Assembly: GCA_030867875.1 (NCBI GenBank)
Contig: JAOWCC010001634.1
Coordinates: 5,813,877-5,877,876, forward strand
Origin: Actinernus sp. WN-2022
Taxonomy: Eukaryota > Cnidaria > Anthozoa > Actiniaria > Actinernidae
Reading direction: 5' to 3'
DNA length: 64,000 nt
The notes under the pieces were generated by a model. That model made no database searches. It saw nothing but the letters and a program-made list of their open reading frames with translations, and had not been told where the DNA came from. The position numbers were made by a program, and so were the translations under genes. Shown in pieces: positions 34,058 through 42,800 of this stretch (position 1 is its first letter; every line of letters starts with the position of its first letter).

Positions 34058-35130
34058 CGTCGTTTGTATTGCTCTATCGTGATCACCACTATTGCTACGA
34101 TGAATAACCAAACGTTCTGTGCTAGTACTCCCAGAGCTTTACCAGCCATAGTAAATATGAAACTCGCAATCGATCCAATCATTCCAGGTAGGATCTGTCC
34201 AAGTTTCTTTCCCATTTCTTTCAACAACCCCCCAGTCGTTTGCAATCCCTTCTTTACTGCATCTGCTGCTTTATCAATACCAGTCTTTATTGGTTTCGGT
34301 ACGGATTTCGACAACAGGGAAACTATCGTACTAACGATAGCGCCAATAGAAGTTACTACTGCAAGAACGGTCATTCCATGCTTTCTGAAAATGTATTTGA
34401 TCCTTTCACGTAGCGACATACGTTTTAGTATGGCTTCTTCTTGACGTTCGAGTAATTCTATTTCGTTATGGATGTGTATTTTCTCTTCCTTAGCCGCTTC
34501 CTTCTGGTCCTCAGTTGACGTTAGATCTTGAAGTATACTATCTTCCATTTCGAGATGTTCAATGGCCTTTTCTTGACCTTGGAGGACTTGTTCTGCTCTT
34601 TCTGCATCCGTAGGGCCTAGGGCAAATTTGAGATCCTTACCCATACTTTGGTATCTTTCACCCTTCACTGTGGTCAAAGGTATGGGCTTCTCTTTACTTC
34701 CAAGTGCGTGAAGGTAGATTCTACCCCGTTCCTTATCGGCATCCCATACTTTAGTTATCTCAAGGTCTCCACGAATCCCTACATCCGCATAGTGTTCCCA
34801 TACAGCATCGAATAACATTTGTTTCGTTCTATCCGATATGCCTGTTTCGAAGAATACGTGGCGATCGCTAAATTTAGGCCGTTCGATTCTATCCTCATCC
34901 AGCAATTCACTAAGCTCTCCATCTGTCAATGACGTTTCCTGATACTTCGGTCGAGCACCTTCTTCATTATAATTGCGTCTAGTTTTCAGGTTGAGTGATT
35001 CACTAGGATCCACATTCGTAGAGTCTGACGCCAATTTCCGTGTTTCTTCATTGACAGTATCATCGTTGTCGTAGTCTCTTCCTCTTTCAGCTTCATCAGT
35101 TCTTTCATCATACCTACCCTCAGAGGCCAT
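34054..35130 (-). CDS. Membrane-active protein with C-terminal hydrophobic hairpin (element 2)
   Basis: The frame extends to 35190 through the MCP leader, but the ATG at 35130 (MASEGRYDERT) gives 358 aa and a clean divergent promoter. It is homologous to 15614-16549. It has an acidic disordered N-terminus, a small folded region, a coiled coil (EAAKEEKIHIHNEIELLERQ), then MSLRERIKYIFRKHGMTVLA, a hydrophobic stretch, LGQILPGMIGSIASFIF and a final membrane helix with basic tail. The C-terminal half is the conserved part. A pVI-like membrane-disrupting role is an analogy only. Confidence 0.65.
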   Translation of the reverse strand: MASEGRYDERTDEAERGRDYDNDDTVNEETRKLASDSTNVDPSESLNLKTRRNYNEEGARPKYQETSLTDGELSELLDEDRIERPKFSDRHVFFETGISDRTKQMLFDAVWEHYADVGIRGDLEITKVWDADKERGRIYLHALGSKEKPIPLTTVKGERYQSMGKDLKFALGPTDAERAEQVLQGQEKAIEHLEMEDSILQDLTSTEDQKEAAKEEKIHIHNEIELLERQEEAILKRMSLRERIKYIFRKHGMTVLAVVTSIGAIVSTIVSLLSKSVPKPIKTGIDKAADAVKKGLQTTGGLLKEMGKKLGQILPGMIGSIASFIFTMAGKALGVLAQNVWLFIVAIVVITIEQYKRR

Positions 35131-35164
35131 GTTAAACATAATTATATATATAGTTATATTCAAC
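35131..35164. promoter_or_regulatory. Palindromic bidirectional promoter (MCP and membrane protein)
   Basis: The 34 bp between two divergent start codons begins gttaaacataat, has tatatata in the middle and ends gttatattcaac. This is an imperfect palindrome of the same design as 32330-32365. It is the only place where both promoters can lie outside coding DNA. Confidence 0.6.
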
Positions 35165-36400
35165 ATGATCTCATCGAAGTTGGATCCCACACAAGTACGA
35201 AGAGAGCCTCATGCACTCAAGGCTCCACGAGACTTGTATAGGAAAACTTTCACTCGATCATCTGCCAATCCAGGTGAGACTCTATACGTAGAAGTTCCAA
35301 AGCTAGCAGAAGATGTAGTACTAGTACCGGGCAGCTTAGCGCTATTGGGCGACATCGTACTATCTGGTGGACATGCGAATAACAGAGTCGTTTCGAACGT
35401 TGGACGCTGTTTGGTCATGCGTAGAATCTGTAGGATGGGAGCTGAAACAGTAGAAGACCTTGTCAGGCCAGACCTCCTACAAACATACTCCGATATATAC
35501 CTATCTACGCAGGAGAGAGAGTCTAGAATACAACAAGGCATTCAATCAGAGAACTTGAATAAGCTACGCTCGAAAGCTGGTGACGCAAGTACTTCATCTG
35601 CTGCAGACAACGCACTCCTAACTGCATGTGGTTCAAAGTATAGGATTCCATTAGATGTTGACATTCTGACACAACATGGAGTTCTATATCCACATGCCTT
35701 AGAAAGTACGATTACATTCGAGTTGACTCTAGCGTCTGCCAACGAGGTTGTAATTGGATCGGATACGACGAAGATAGGTACGTACCAACTTACCAACATC
35801 CAACTAGAATACGAAGCAATCAGGAACGAAACGCTGGCTAGTAATGCACTTCACAAATATGAAATAGGTGCTGCATTCCTATACAACTACGCTGTTCACT
35901 TCAAGACAGTAGATATCGCTAAAACCTCTGATACTTTGATATCTCAAAACGTTAATGTTCCACGACGATCCTTTGCTGGACTACTTCTACTATTCATAGA
36001 TCCACCTACCATTGGCACGCGAGATAGTGAAGCATTCTCGAATCCAGATATCTTGAAGGTAGAAGTAGATGTCAATGGGATTCCCAACAGACTCTTTCCA
36101 AGCGGCATGCTTCCCCTAGATTTCTGGGAGGCTGCAAGAAGCTGGTTTGGTACACCCAATACTTCTATGACTCCAAAGAAGTTCTTTGAAAATAGATTCT
36201 CTATTCTAATCGATTGTCGCACAGCAAAAGATTCCACCGTTCATGGTGATGGCTTGGCACAAACCGGCAGTGGAAAGGACATCGACATTCGCATACATAG
36301 AACTGCTAAGGGAAGTGGAAATGTGAAAATGCACATCTATGTCCTTGCGGATGCTCAGGTCACGATATTGAACAGATCTCTGCAGAGTATATTATACTGA
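35165..36400 (+). CDS. Major capsid protein (element 2)
   Basis: 411 aa from the ATG at 35165. An in-frame ATG at 35129 would put the palindromic promoter inside the gene and is rejected; the 35165 start aligns with the element 1 protein (412 aa). Conserved blocks are NPGETLYVEVPKL, VPGSLALLGDIVLSGGHANN, IYLSTQERESRIQQGI, KYRIPLDV, QHGVLYP, LTNIQLEYE, PRRSFAGLLLLF, GTRDSEAFSNPDI and the end LNRSLQSILY. It belongs to the double-jelly-roll Polinton capsid family. Its stop overlaps the ATPase ATG (tgatg), which suggests coupled expression of shell and packaging motor. Confidence 0.88.
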   Translation: MISSKLDPTQVRREPHALKAPRDLYRKTFTRSSANPGETLYVEVPKLAEDVVLVPGSLALLGDIVLSGGHANNRVVSNVGRCLVMRRICRMGAETVEDLVRPDLLQTYSDIYLSTQERESRIQQGIQSENLNKLRSKAGDASTSSAADNALLTACGSKYRIPLDVDILTQHGVLYPHALESTITFELTLASANEVVIGSDTTKIGTYQLTNIQLEYEAIRNETLASNALHKYEIGAAFLYNYAVHFKTVDIAKTSDTLISQNVNVPRRSFAGLLLLFIDPPTIGTRDSEAFSNPDILKVEVDVNGIPNRLFPSGMLPLDFWEAARSWFGTPNTSMTPKKFFENRFSILIDCRTAKDSTVHGDGLAQTGSGKDIDIRIHRTAKGSGNVKMHIYVLADAQVTILNRSLQSILY

Positions 36401-37020
36401 TGGATTCTCTCGTAGAGCACGTGCCGTTCAATGCACTCATAGTCGGTCCAACGAATTGTGGGAAGACTGCGTTTCTCATAGAACAACTTCGTGGAGCATT
36501 TCGTGGTAAGTTCGATTACATAGTACTGATTTGTCCTACGTATGCCCACAACAAAACTTATCGTGGATTTGCAAATCGAGATCCTCGTTTCTTCGTCATA
36601 TCACCACCGCAGGATGCCATCGATGCTACTTTGAGTATTTGCGCAACATTTTGGTCAGGTACCAATACTCTATTGATTCTTGACGATTGCGCCGCATCGA
36701 AGGACGTAAAGAAACGAACTGACAAGCTAGTGGACTTAGCCTTTTCTGCACGACATATAGGGATTTCCGTTTGGGTGCTGTCCCAACAACTAACGAGCAT
36801 ATGTAAACCCTTCCGTGAGAACGTAGCTATCGTAGTAGCGTTCCATACAGCATCGGCCGTAGATGGTAAAAAGATATTTGAGGATTATGGAGGCTCTCAA
36901 GAATGTAAAGAGTTACGAATGATACTTGGATCCCATAAGTTTGCTCGCATGTGCTTCTGTCTCCGTCATCCTTTCGAGGTAGTGTTAGAGCTCCCAGCAT
37001 CTATAACATATTATGACTGA
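36400..37020 (+). CDS. Genome-packaging ATPase (element 2)
   Basis: 206 aa. Walker A is GPTNCGKT (residues 16-23) and Walker B is TLLILDDC (about 91-98), with the conserved SVWVLSQQLTSICKPFRENV region. It is collinear with the element 1 enzyme (19895-20533). The start overlaps the MCP stop by one base and the end overlaps the next gene by eight bases, which makes a tight plus-strand gene string. It translocates the linear genome into capsids. Confidence 0.92.
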   Translation: MDSLVEHVPFNALIVGPTNCGKTAFLIEQLRGAFRGKFDYIVLICPTYAHNKTYRGFANRDPRFFVISPPQDAIDATLSICATFWSGTNTLLILDDCAASKDVKKRTDKLVDLAFSARHIGISVWVLSQQLTSICKPFRENVAIVVAFHTASAVDGKKIFEDYGGSQECKELRMILGSHKFARMCFCLRHPFEVVLELPASITYYD

Positions 37021-37564
37021 TAAGGAAATACTCGAGATATTCGGTGAGGACGTAACAGGTCCACCACCAACCGATCTAGACGTTACGTCAGACAATCGTG
37101 AATCACTTTCGATCTTAGCCGCAACAGGCGTAACGAAAGAATACTTAGGTAAGAACTTTTCTCTAGGAGACATCTCTAGACTTCCTGAGAAAGAAGTAGA
37201 CAAGTTGCATAGGAGGTATCAGGCCGTTCTAGCTAAGCAAGTAACGAAAGGCTTAGTCGACGGTGTGACACGTCTAGCTACCCGCCTAGTTGCCTACCTA
37301 GTACCAATAGATTCTCAAGAAGCCCTGATCAAGGACCTACAAGAAGACCCTCTAGTCCGCAACGAAATCAGTGCTGCGACTGGCCTACTATCGCTCAAAG
37401 CCGGTCGCCTTGTAGCTCTAGCTAGCGTCCTATTCCACATATCTGGTCACGTAGTCATTCCTGGTACAACTGTTGAACCTTCACATATACCTACTATATC
37501 GAAGCAAGATGGAAGGACAGACGGATCAGATAACTGCGAATCCTCCGACGACTGCACCAACTAA
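37013..37564 (+). CDS. Conserved helical Polinton protein (183 aa)
   Basis: Homologue of 17633-18148. RESLSILAATGVTKEYLGKN, FSLGDISRL, QVTKGLVDG and LKAGRLVALASVLFHISG match the element 1 copy in order. It is mainly helical, with hydrophobic C-terminal helices and an acidic serine-rich tail. The start overlaps the ATPase stop (atgactga) and its end overlaps the next gene by 56 bp in another frame, so the tail sequence is constrained by two genes. Confidence 0.65.
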   Translation: MTDKEILEIFGEDVTGPPPTDLDVTSDNRESLSILAATGVTKEYLGKNFSLGDISRLPEKEVDKLHRRYQAVLAKQVTKGLVDGVTRLATRLVAYLVPIDSQEALIKDLQEDPLVRNEISAATGLLSLKAGRLVALASVLFHISGHVVIPGTTVEPSHIPTISKQDGRTDGSDNCESSDDCTN

Positions 37565-37859
37565 GATAAAAAACCCAAAGCGCGTCGCAGCTGGAAAAGC
37601 ACTAGCGTTAAGCAACAAACTCGCTAAAGAAGCTCAAAAGAGAGAGTTGATTCGCGAAAGCGAATCATGTAAAGAAGTCGACGTAGAGAAAGGTCGGTTC
37701 GAAAGCCTGACTATCCTCGCAGTCATTGGTACTGGCGCTACATTGTTTGGCACGTACTTTGCGTACAAGAAGTATGTAGATGGTAATAAGCGTGTTGCCA
37801 CCGTTAGCACGACACAACCTGCAGCTCCGGCAAAGCCAACGGCACTAGACATGGAGTAA
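37509..37859 (+). CDS. Conserved small single-TM protein (116 aa)
   Basis: The ATG at 37509 (MEGQTDQITA) is chosen over the upstream in-frame start at 37473. KNPKRVAAGKALALSNKLAK matches the element 1 protein's basic region. A membrane segment (SLTILAVIGTGATLFGTYFA) and a proline/alanine-rich tail follow. It is counterpart of 17270-17608 by order and layout. The first 19 codons overlap the preceding gene. Confidence 0.6.
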   Translation: MEGQTDQITANPPTTAPTKIKNPKRVAAGKALALSNKLAKEAQKRELIRESESCKEVDVEKGRFESLTILAVIGTGATLFGTYFAYKKYVDGNKRVATVSTTQPAAPAKPTALDME

Positions 37860-37896
37860 CACTTAAAGACTCGAGATCATAGTAGTATATATCTAG
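37860..37896 (+). promoter_or_regulatory. CACTTAAAG box and TATA region
   Basis: cacttaaagactcgag starts immediately after the previous stop and is followed by agtagtatatatctag before the ATG at 37897. It matches the CACTTAAAG boxes of element 1 (11550, 26563, 19901 minus). Confidence 0.5.
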
Positions 37897-38121
37897 ATGG
37901 AGAAGGAATTGACGAAGACGGCAACCGATGCAGTCAAAATCGTTGGACTCGCTGCTGGTATTGGGTGGATCGTAAAAAAGACTACCAAGGAATCTATGCT
38001 TAGCGATCCTTCTTCTTCCCTAGCGAATTACGCAAAGTGGACTGCCGTGATACTTGGTAGCTTATACGCAAAGGAATATCTTGAGAAACAACTTGAGAAA
38101 GAAAGAAAAGCCCAAACCTAA
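37897..38121 (+). CDS. Conserved small membrane protein (74 aa)
   Basis: Homologue of 17010-17231: TATDAVKIVGLAAGIGW, MLSDPSSSLANYAKW and LGSLYAKEYLEK correspond residue by residue. Two hydrophobic segments flank the DPSSS motif. The C-terminus is lysine/glutamate-rich. It probably spans the membrane twice. It is part of the conserved block next to the ATPase. Confidence 0.65.
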   Translation: MEKELTKTATDAVKIVGLAAGIGWIVKKTTKESMLSDPSSSLANYAKWTAVILGSLYAKEYLEKQLEKERKAQT

Positions 38122-38149
38122 ATCTTGAGAAACAAAAGATCATACCATA

Positions 38150-38578
38150 ATGGCGGCAGCAATTGGAATGGCCCTCCTCGGGGCTATATTGAATGCAACG
38201 GCATTTACTGGTGGTGGCATACTAGCTAGAATGCTTGGAAAAGATGGTGATGTAGATGCAGAACGAGAGAGACACGATAGGGCCACCGAAAAACTAGAAC
38301 GTGAAATGAAAGCGTATAGAATCAAACGTCAAAGCTTATATGACTATGCACAAGAGCAGGAAGGTCTTGAACGCAAAGCACACAACGATCAAAGAGATAC
38401 CAACGAAGCCTTAGTGCGATCCGATAAGTTACGTAAGGCGCTTAAACATCTCAAAGAGATGAAAGAACCCCGCTTATCTGACTACTACAAACCCTCAAAC
38501 AATCAGAAGACTGGTGAGTTGCTCTACGTTGGGGGTGGAATGCTAGGCGTTGGATACACTATTAGTAAATGGATATAG
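38150..38578 (+). CDS. Conserved small Polinton membrane protein (142 aa)
   Basis: Homologue of 16578-16988. It has an N-terminal glycine-rich membrane segment (LLGAILNATAFTGGGILA), a charged helix with ERERHDRATEKLEREMK, the conserved LSDYYKPSNNQK and a C-terminal hydrophobic segment (LLYVGGGMLGVGYTISKW). It ends the plus-strand string that starts at MCP. A tandem-repeat spacer and hairpin follow, before integrase. Confidence 0.7.
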   Translation: MAAAIGMALLGAILNATAFTGGGILARMLGKDGDVDAERERHDRATEKLEREMKAYRIKRQSLYDYAQEQEGLERKAHNDQRDTNEALVRSDKLRKALKHLKEMKEPRLSDYYKPSNNQKTGELLYVGGGMLGVGYTISKWI

Positions 38579-38722
38579 ATACTACTAAGCTACTAGTAAG
38601 TTACCTAAGCTACTAGTAAGTTACCCTAAGCTACTGGTGAGTTGCCCTAAGCTACTAGTAAGCTACTAGTAAGTTACCTAAGCTACTAGTAAGCTACTTA
38701 AGCTACTACTAAGCTACTACTA
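38579..38722 (+). repeat. ctactagtaag tandem-repeat spacer
   Basis: About ten imperfect copies of aagctactagtaagttacct-like units, 11-22 bp long, fill the gap between the small membrane gene and the hairpin. There is no coding content. Slippage is the likely origin. Confidence 0.85.
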
Positions 38723-38784
38723 AAAAAAAAAAGGAAGAATGAAGAGGGTCACGCAACGACTTTCTTTATTCTTCCTTTTTTTTT
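38723..38784. terminator. Intergenic hairpin before integrase
   Basis: aaaaaaaaggaagaatgaag and the following agggtc pair with gactttctttattcttcc plus the t-run, around the loop acgcaac. It is an inverted copy of the hairpin at 29926-29997. It lies after the last gene of the capsid string and 34 bp before the integrase ATG. Confidence 0.65.
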
Positions 38785-38817
38785 CATCTGTTGAAGGTTA
38801 GAATGTATAGATGTATG

Positions 38818-39846
38818 ATGGATTCTAAACTTGCGAATATCTTCTATGGGCCTATGGGCTATTGGAAAGGTCACACTGCAATTGGCAAGCTATCGGTAGC
38901 AGCGAAAGCATCAGAAGACGTGGCTAGGAGTTGGTTGGAAAAGCAATCTATGTGGCAAATATATCTACCACCACCAAAACACATTCCACGACCACATTGG
39001 ACTGTATCGAAACCAAATGAAGTCCACCAAGCTGATTTGATATTTCTACCACACGATCGACCTGGGCGTGGACGGAAGCTATACAAGTACGCATTGGTAG
39101 TAATCGACGTAACTTCTCGATACAAAGAAGCCGAACCTTTGGCATCTAAAGATAGTGGTGAAGTTGCTGCGGCATTCGAACGAATCTATAAACGTAGTCC
39201 ACTAGAATGGCCAAAGACTTTGCAAGTAGATCCTGGTAGAGAATTCATGGGACGTATGTCTGAAACGCTAGAACTACATGGTACGAAAGTTCAACGAGGT
39301 GAGGCTGGTAATCATAGAGCGCAAAGTTTTGTTGAAAGAGCAAATAGGACTCTAGCTGAGAGATTGTTTGGATATCAATATGCACAAGAGATGGTGCTTA
39401 CTTCGGAAGGATCAGATGAGCGTAGTAGAGAATGGGTAATTCGTTTACCAATGGTTATCAAAGCCATGAACAGTGAGGTGACTCGTTTGACTGGTAAAGA
39501 GCCTTCTAATTCTGTAATGGCGCAACAAGTAGATCTGAAGACTCCTACATATTCGCGCACGGTTGGATTGAGAGAAGAGCGTCTACCATTCGACGTTCTA
39601 GTTCGATATCTTTATGCACCAGGAGAATTGGAAGGAGGTGAAAAACGTAGAGCTACTGATCCTGTGTGGAGTTTGCAAATATACACCATTTCACGAAGTG
39701 TAGTATCTTCGGGACAGCCTGTGCTGTACTACCTTGCGAAGGAGAAGGATGCACCCAAACGTGGATTCGTTCGGGAAGAGCTACAAGTTGTTCCTAGGGA
39801 TACAGAACTACCACCAAAAGGAATTCTGTTTGTACCTAGACGCTAA
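38818..39846 (+). CDS. Retroviral-type DDE integrase (element 2)
   Basis: The ATG at 38818 (MDSKLANIFYGPMGYWKGH) matches the start of the element 1 enzyme; in-frame ATGs at 38803 and 38815 are alternatives (342 aa from 38818). The catalytic residues are D in VHQADLIFLPHD, D in LQVDPGREFMG and E in SFVERANRT, with 34 residues between the last two. GYWKG, WLEKQSMWQIYL and the C-terminal VRYLYAPGELEGGE and RGFVREELQ are shared with element 1. It converges with PolB with a 4-nt overlap, the same junction as in element 1. Confidence 0.92.
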   Translation: MDSKLANIFYGPMGYWKGHTAIGKLSVAAKASEDVARSWLEKQSMWQIYLPPPKHIPRPHWTVSKPNEVHQADLIFLPHDRPGRGRKLYKYALVVIDVTSRYKEAEPLASKDSGEVAAAFERIYKRSPLEWPKTLQVDPGREFMGRMSETLELHGTKVQRGEAGNHRAQSFVERANRTLAERLFGYQYAQEMVLTSEGSDERSREWVIRLPMVIKAMNSEVTRLTGKEPSNSVMAQQVDLKTPTYSRTVGLREERLPFDVLVRYLYAPGELEGGEKRRATDPVWSLQIYTISRSVVSSGQPVLYYLAKEKDAPKRGFVREELQVVPRDTELPPKGILFVPRR

Positions 39847-42800
39847 ACAGCGTACTCTATTGGCTCGGTGTGGATTCCATCGGGAAGAACGCGTCTTTTG
39901 TCGTAGTAAGCCGATAGCCCAAGCTTCCGTTGTTCGTAGGTTGCTATGCCTTCTGGCGATAGTCGGAAGCCTCGGTTTTCCGCCATGTCGATACTACCCT
40001 GGAGGGCTGCTTTGAATCGTTCCCACGAAATGTCGTTGTGCCGTCTAGACATACCTTTAGCGGAATACTTCTTGCTGCCACCTGTATCGACGTAGTAGGC
40101 TTTCGAGCATAGGGCAATGGCGCGCTGTCCTTCGAATTCGAGTTTGAAGAGTCCTGGTGTACGACTGCTCCATTCGTCCCAAGCTAGCCATTCATTCCTT
40201 TCGGCTTCGAAATCTTCTCGCAGTTCCGGTCTTACAACCTCATCGAGGCTATTTCCCGAGATGGCAATGTAGGCACTGTCTGTGTCCATCTGTATATATT
40301 CGAAATCATTGCGATCAATGTACTTGTCGATGAAGTCATAGTAGAACTCAAGCATACGCAGCTTTGCGAGCTGGTACACAGCGATACCTACTTGGAAAGG
40401 GCGTTTGATTTGGATCTGGTCCTTTCGGCTCTCGAGTTCATATGCATCACCAATCTCTTCCAGGTCTTCGAACCAAACACTTCGCAATGCTTTGTCCACA
40501 ACCTTCTCATCTTTTGTATAGGTGACCTTTGTTTGGCGTCCCAAGTCTTCGAGCAACTTTCCATAGGCGCTGTTTCCTAGCAGCTTGAACACATCTGCCA
40601 GCAAAGCCTCACCTTTATCTTCATCTCCCATACGACGTGCCTCAGTGACTTGGTCCACGAACCATCCGAAGATTTCTTTGGGTTCGTAGTCTATCGTGCG
40701 GTAGACAGCAGTGATCACTGCGCCATGATCTACATACCAAAGTAGAAGAGGAGCATAGAGTAGCAACTTCTTTCCAGAGAGACTCCCAACTAGCTTCTTT
40801 TCCTCGCTGAGCTTTCTACCTGTCTTTGTGAGGTAGGCCAACATTTCTGGAGGGATTGCTTCTTTGGGGATTTTCTTGTTGTAGAAGAAGGGTGGCATCT
40901 CCTCAAATTCCTTCCACAATTTCTTTGGTATCTCGATGTCTACTTCTGCATATCCAAACCACGTTCCACCAAGTAGACATTCAACGAATCCTTCGGTGGC
41001 TGGACCTGGATCGTCATAGTGCACAACCTTTTCTTTTCCACAAGGCATTTCGAATTCCATGGTAGAAAGATATAGGGCGTTGGCATCGTATCCAAGAATC
41101 TTACGACAAGTCTTAGTTCCTCCCTGATGACTACGAATCTTAGTCACTCCTGCTTCGTGGAGTCTGGTGAACACTATGCTTGGACCTCCCACGACAGCGT
41201 CTTTCAGCATGCGGTAGGCTTCCTTACTTGGAGCGTACATCTCAGCTCCCCTTTCTACACTACCTCGAAGTAGGAACTGTAGTGAGACTCCTGGAATGGA
41301 CACTGCGTCTTTCAGCATGTCTACTCCTTTCTCGTGATAGAAATCTCGCATCTTTTCGAGTGCCTCTAGGAATGGAACTACATCTAGGTCGTTGTAGTAT
41401 CGTAGCCAGTCTGCAAAGGTTTCCATTCCTTTGTCGAGAAAGGTGCACTCACAGTCTTCGAACTCTGACATAGATAGTAGATGTTCTCTTTTCAACTTCG
41501 AACCCCACTCTGGATAGTCTGGTAATCCAATGTGATCCAACTTGTCTGGAGAATCGAACCACTCATATGGGAAGAAACTCTTTTGCGATTCGCATCCATA
41601 TGCCTTGATCCAACGTTCATAAGAAGTTCCAGGTCCAAGGTAGTTGATCACATCAAGGAAACGGAAATCTGGGGTCAATAGGAACATAGTGGAATTGGCT
41701 TTCTTTGCTACCAGGATCTTTGAACAGGTGTCGGCAATGATTCCTACGAAGTGCTCCCTGATCAGATTAAGATCGTACCTGCCAGAGTTGAATCCCACTA
41801 CTGGAACTTGGCGGATCCATTCGTCGATCTTCGCTTGTTGTTTCTTTGGTAGGGTGTCAAAAGAGAATTCAGGTGTCTTGGGGCAGAACTGTTCTGCAAT
41901 GACTTCTTGGATCGCTTTCGCTCTTCGCTGGAGTTCTTCGACGAAGGCTTCGATGAGTTCTTTTGGATTGCGTCGACAGATGTGGGTTGACTTTCGATTG
42001 TATGTGTCGGCAATTGATACTGATATTGGGACATGGACGTTTTCGATGGTCAGGTGGTCTGTTGGTTGTCTTCCTTTCGTTGTATCGAGATAGGCTTCGA
42101 AATCGTAAACTATGAAGTGTGGGTAGACAGTTTGTGTTGGTGTGGGGACAGGTTTGTTTTTCTTCTTTGTAGAGCAACCCCAAGCTTCCACTACTGTATA
42201 ACCAGCTCCTTGTAGCTTTGCCGTTCTTTCACAGGTCTTGAGATAGAGCCTCCTTTCCCTAGGGAAGCATTTCGGGCAGCCATGGAAATAGCATCCATGA
42301 AATTGAAAGATGGTTTTCGAAATAGGTTCGTAGCCGTCGACCGGCGCTCCTTCGATCCAATGCTCTCCACCATGCCCACAAGCTGCATGATGAATGTGTT
42401 GTCCAATCCTTTTGGTTTCGCGTTCCAACCAGCATAAAGCGACTTTGCTGGCTGTGCTCTCTGGCCAGAAGGCTTTTTCGTATGCCGACTGGGGTACTGT
42501 GATTACTTTTCCGGGGCAAACGATCTTTGTTTCGCCACGCCTGCAACGATCTGCATGACGGTGAAGGTCTGAGGCTTTCGTGAACCGTTGCTTACAATCG
42601 TTACATACGTAGATGTGCCCTAGCTTGTTGATGTTCTTGATGTAGAAGGCATGTCCGTCGTATATCCCAATCGTCATCGTATGCTTGTAGTGAGCTGCAT
42701 GTCGCGTCAGATGCCAAGCGCCGTCCTCCGTGGGTTCATACACCCGAATACCGATTCCAAAGTGTAACTCGACTTCCTCCAGCTGGTCTAAGGAAGTTCT

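Noticed and set aside
35129..35190. Extended starts for MCP (35129) and its divergent neighbour (35190)
   Set aside because: They would make the genes overlap head-to-head and bury the palindromic promoter. The inner ATGs align with the element 1 homologues.
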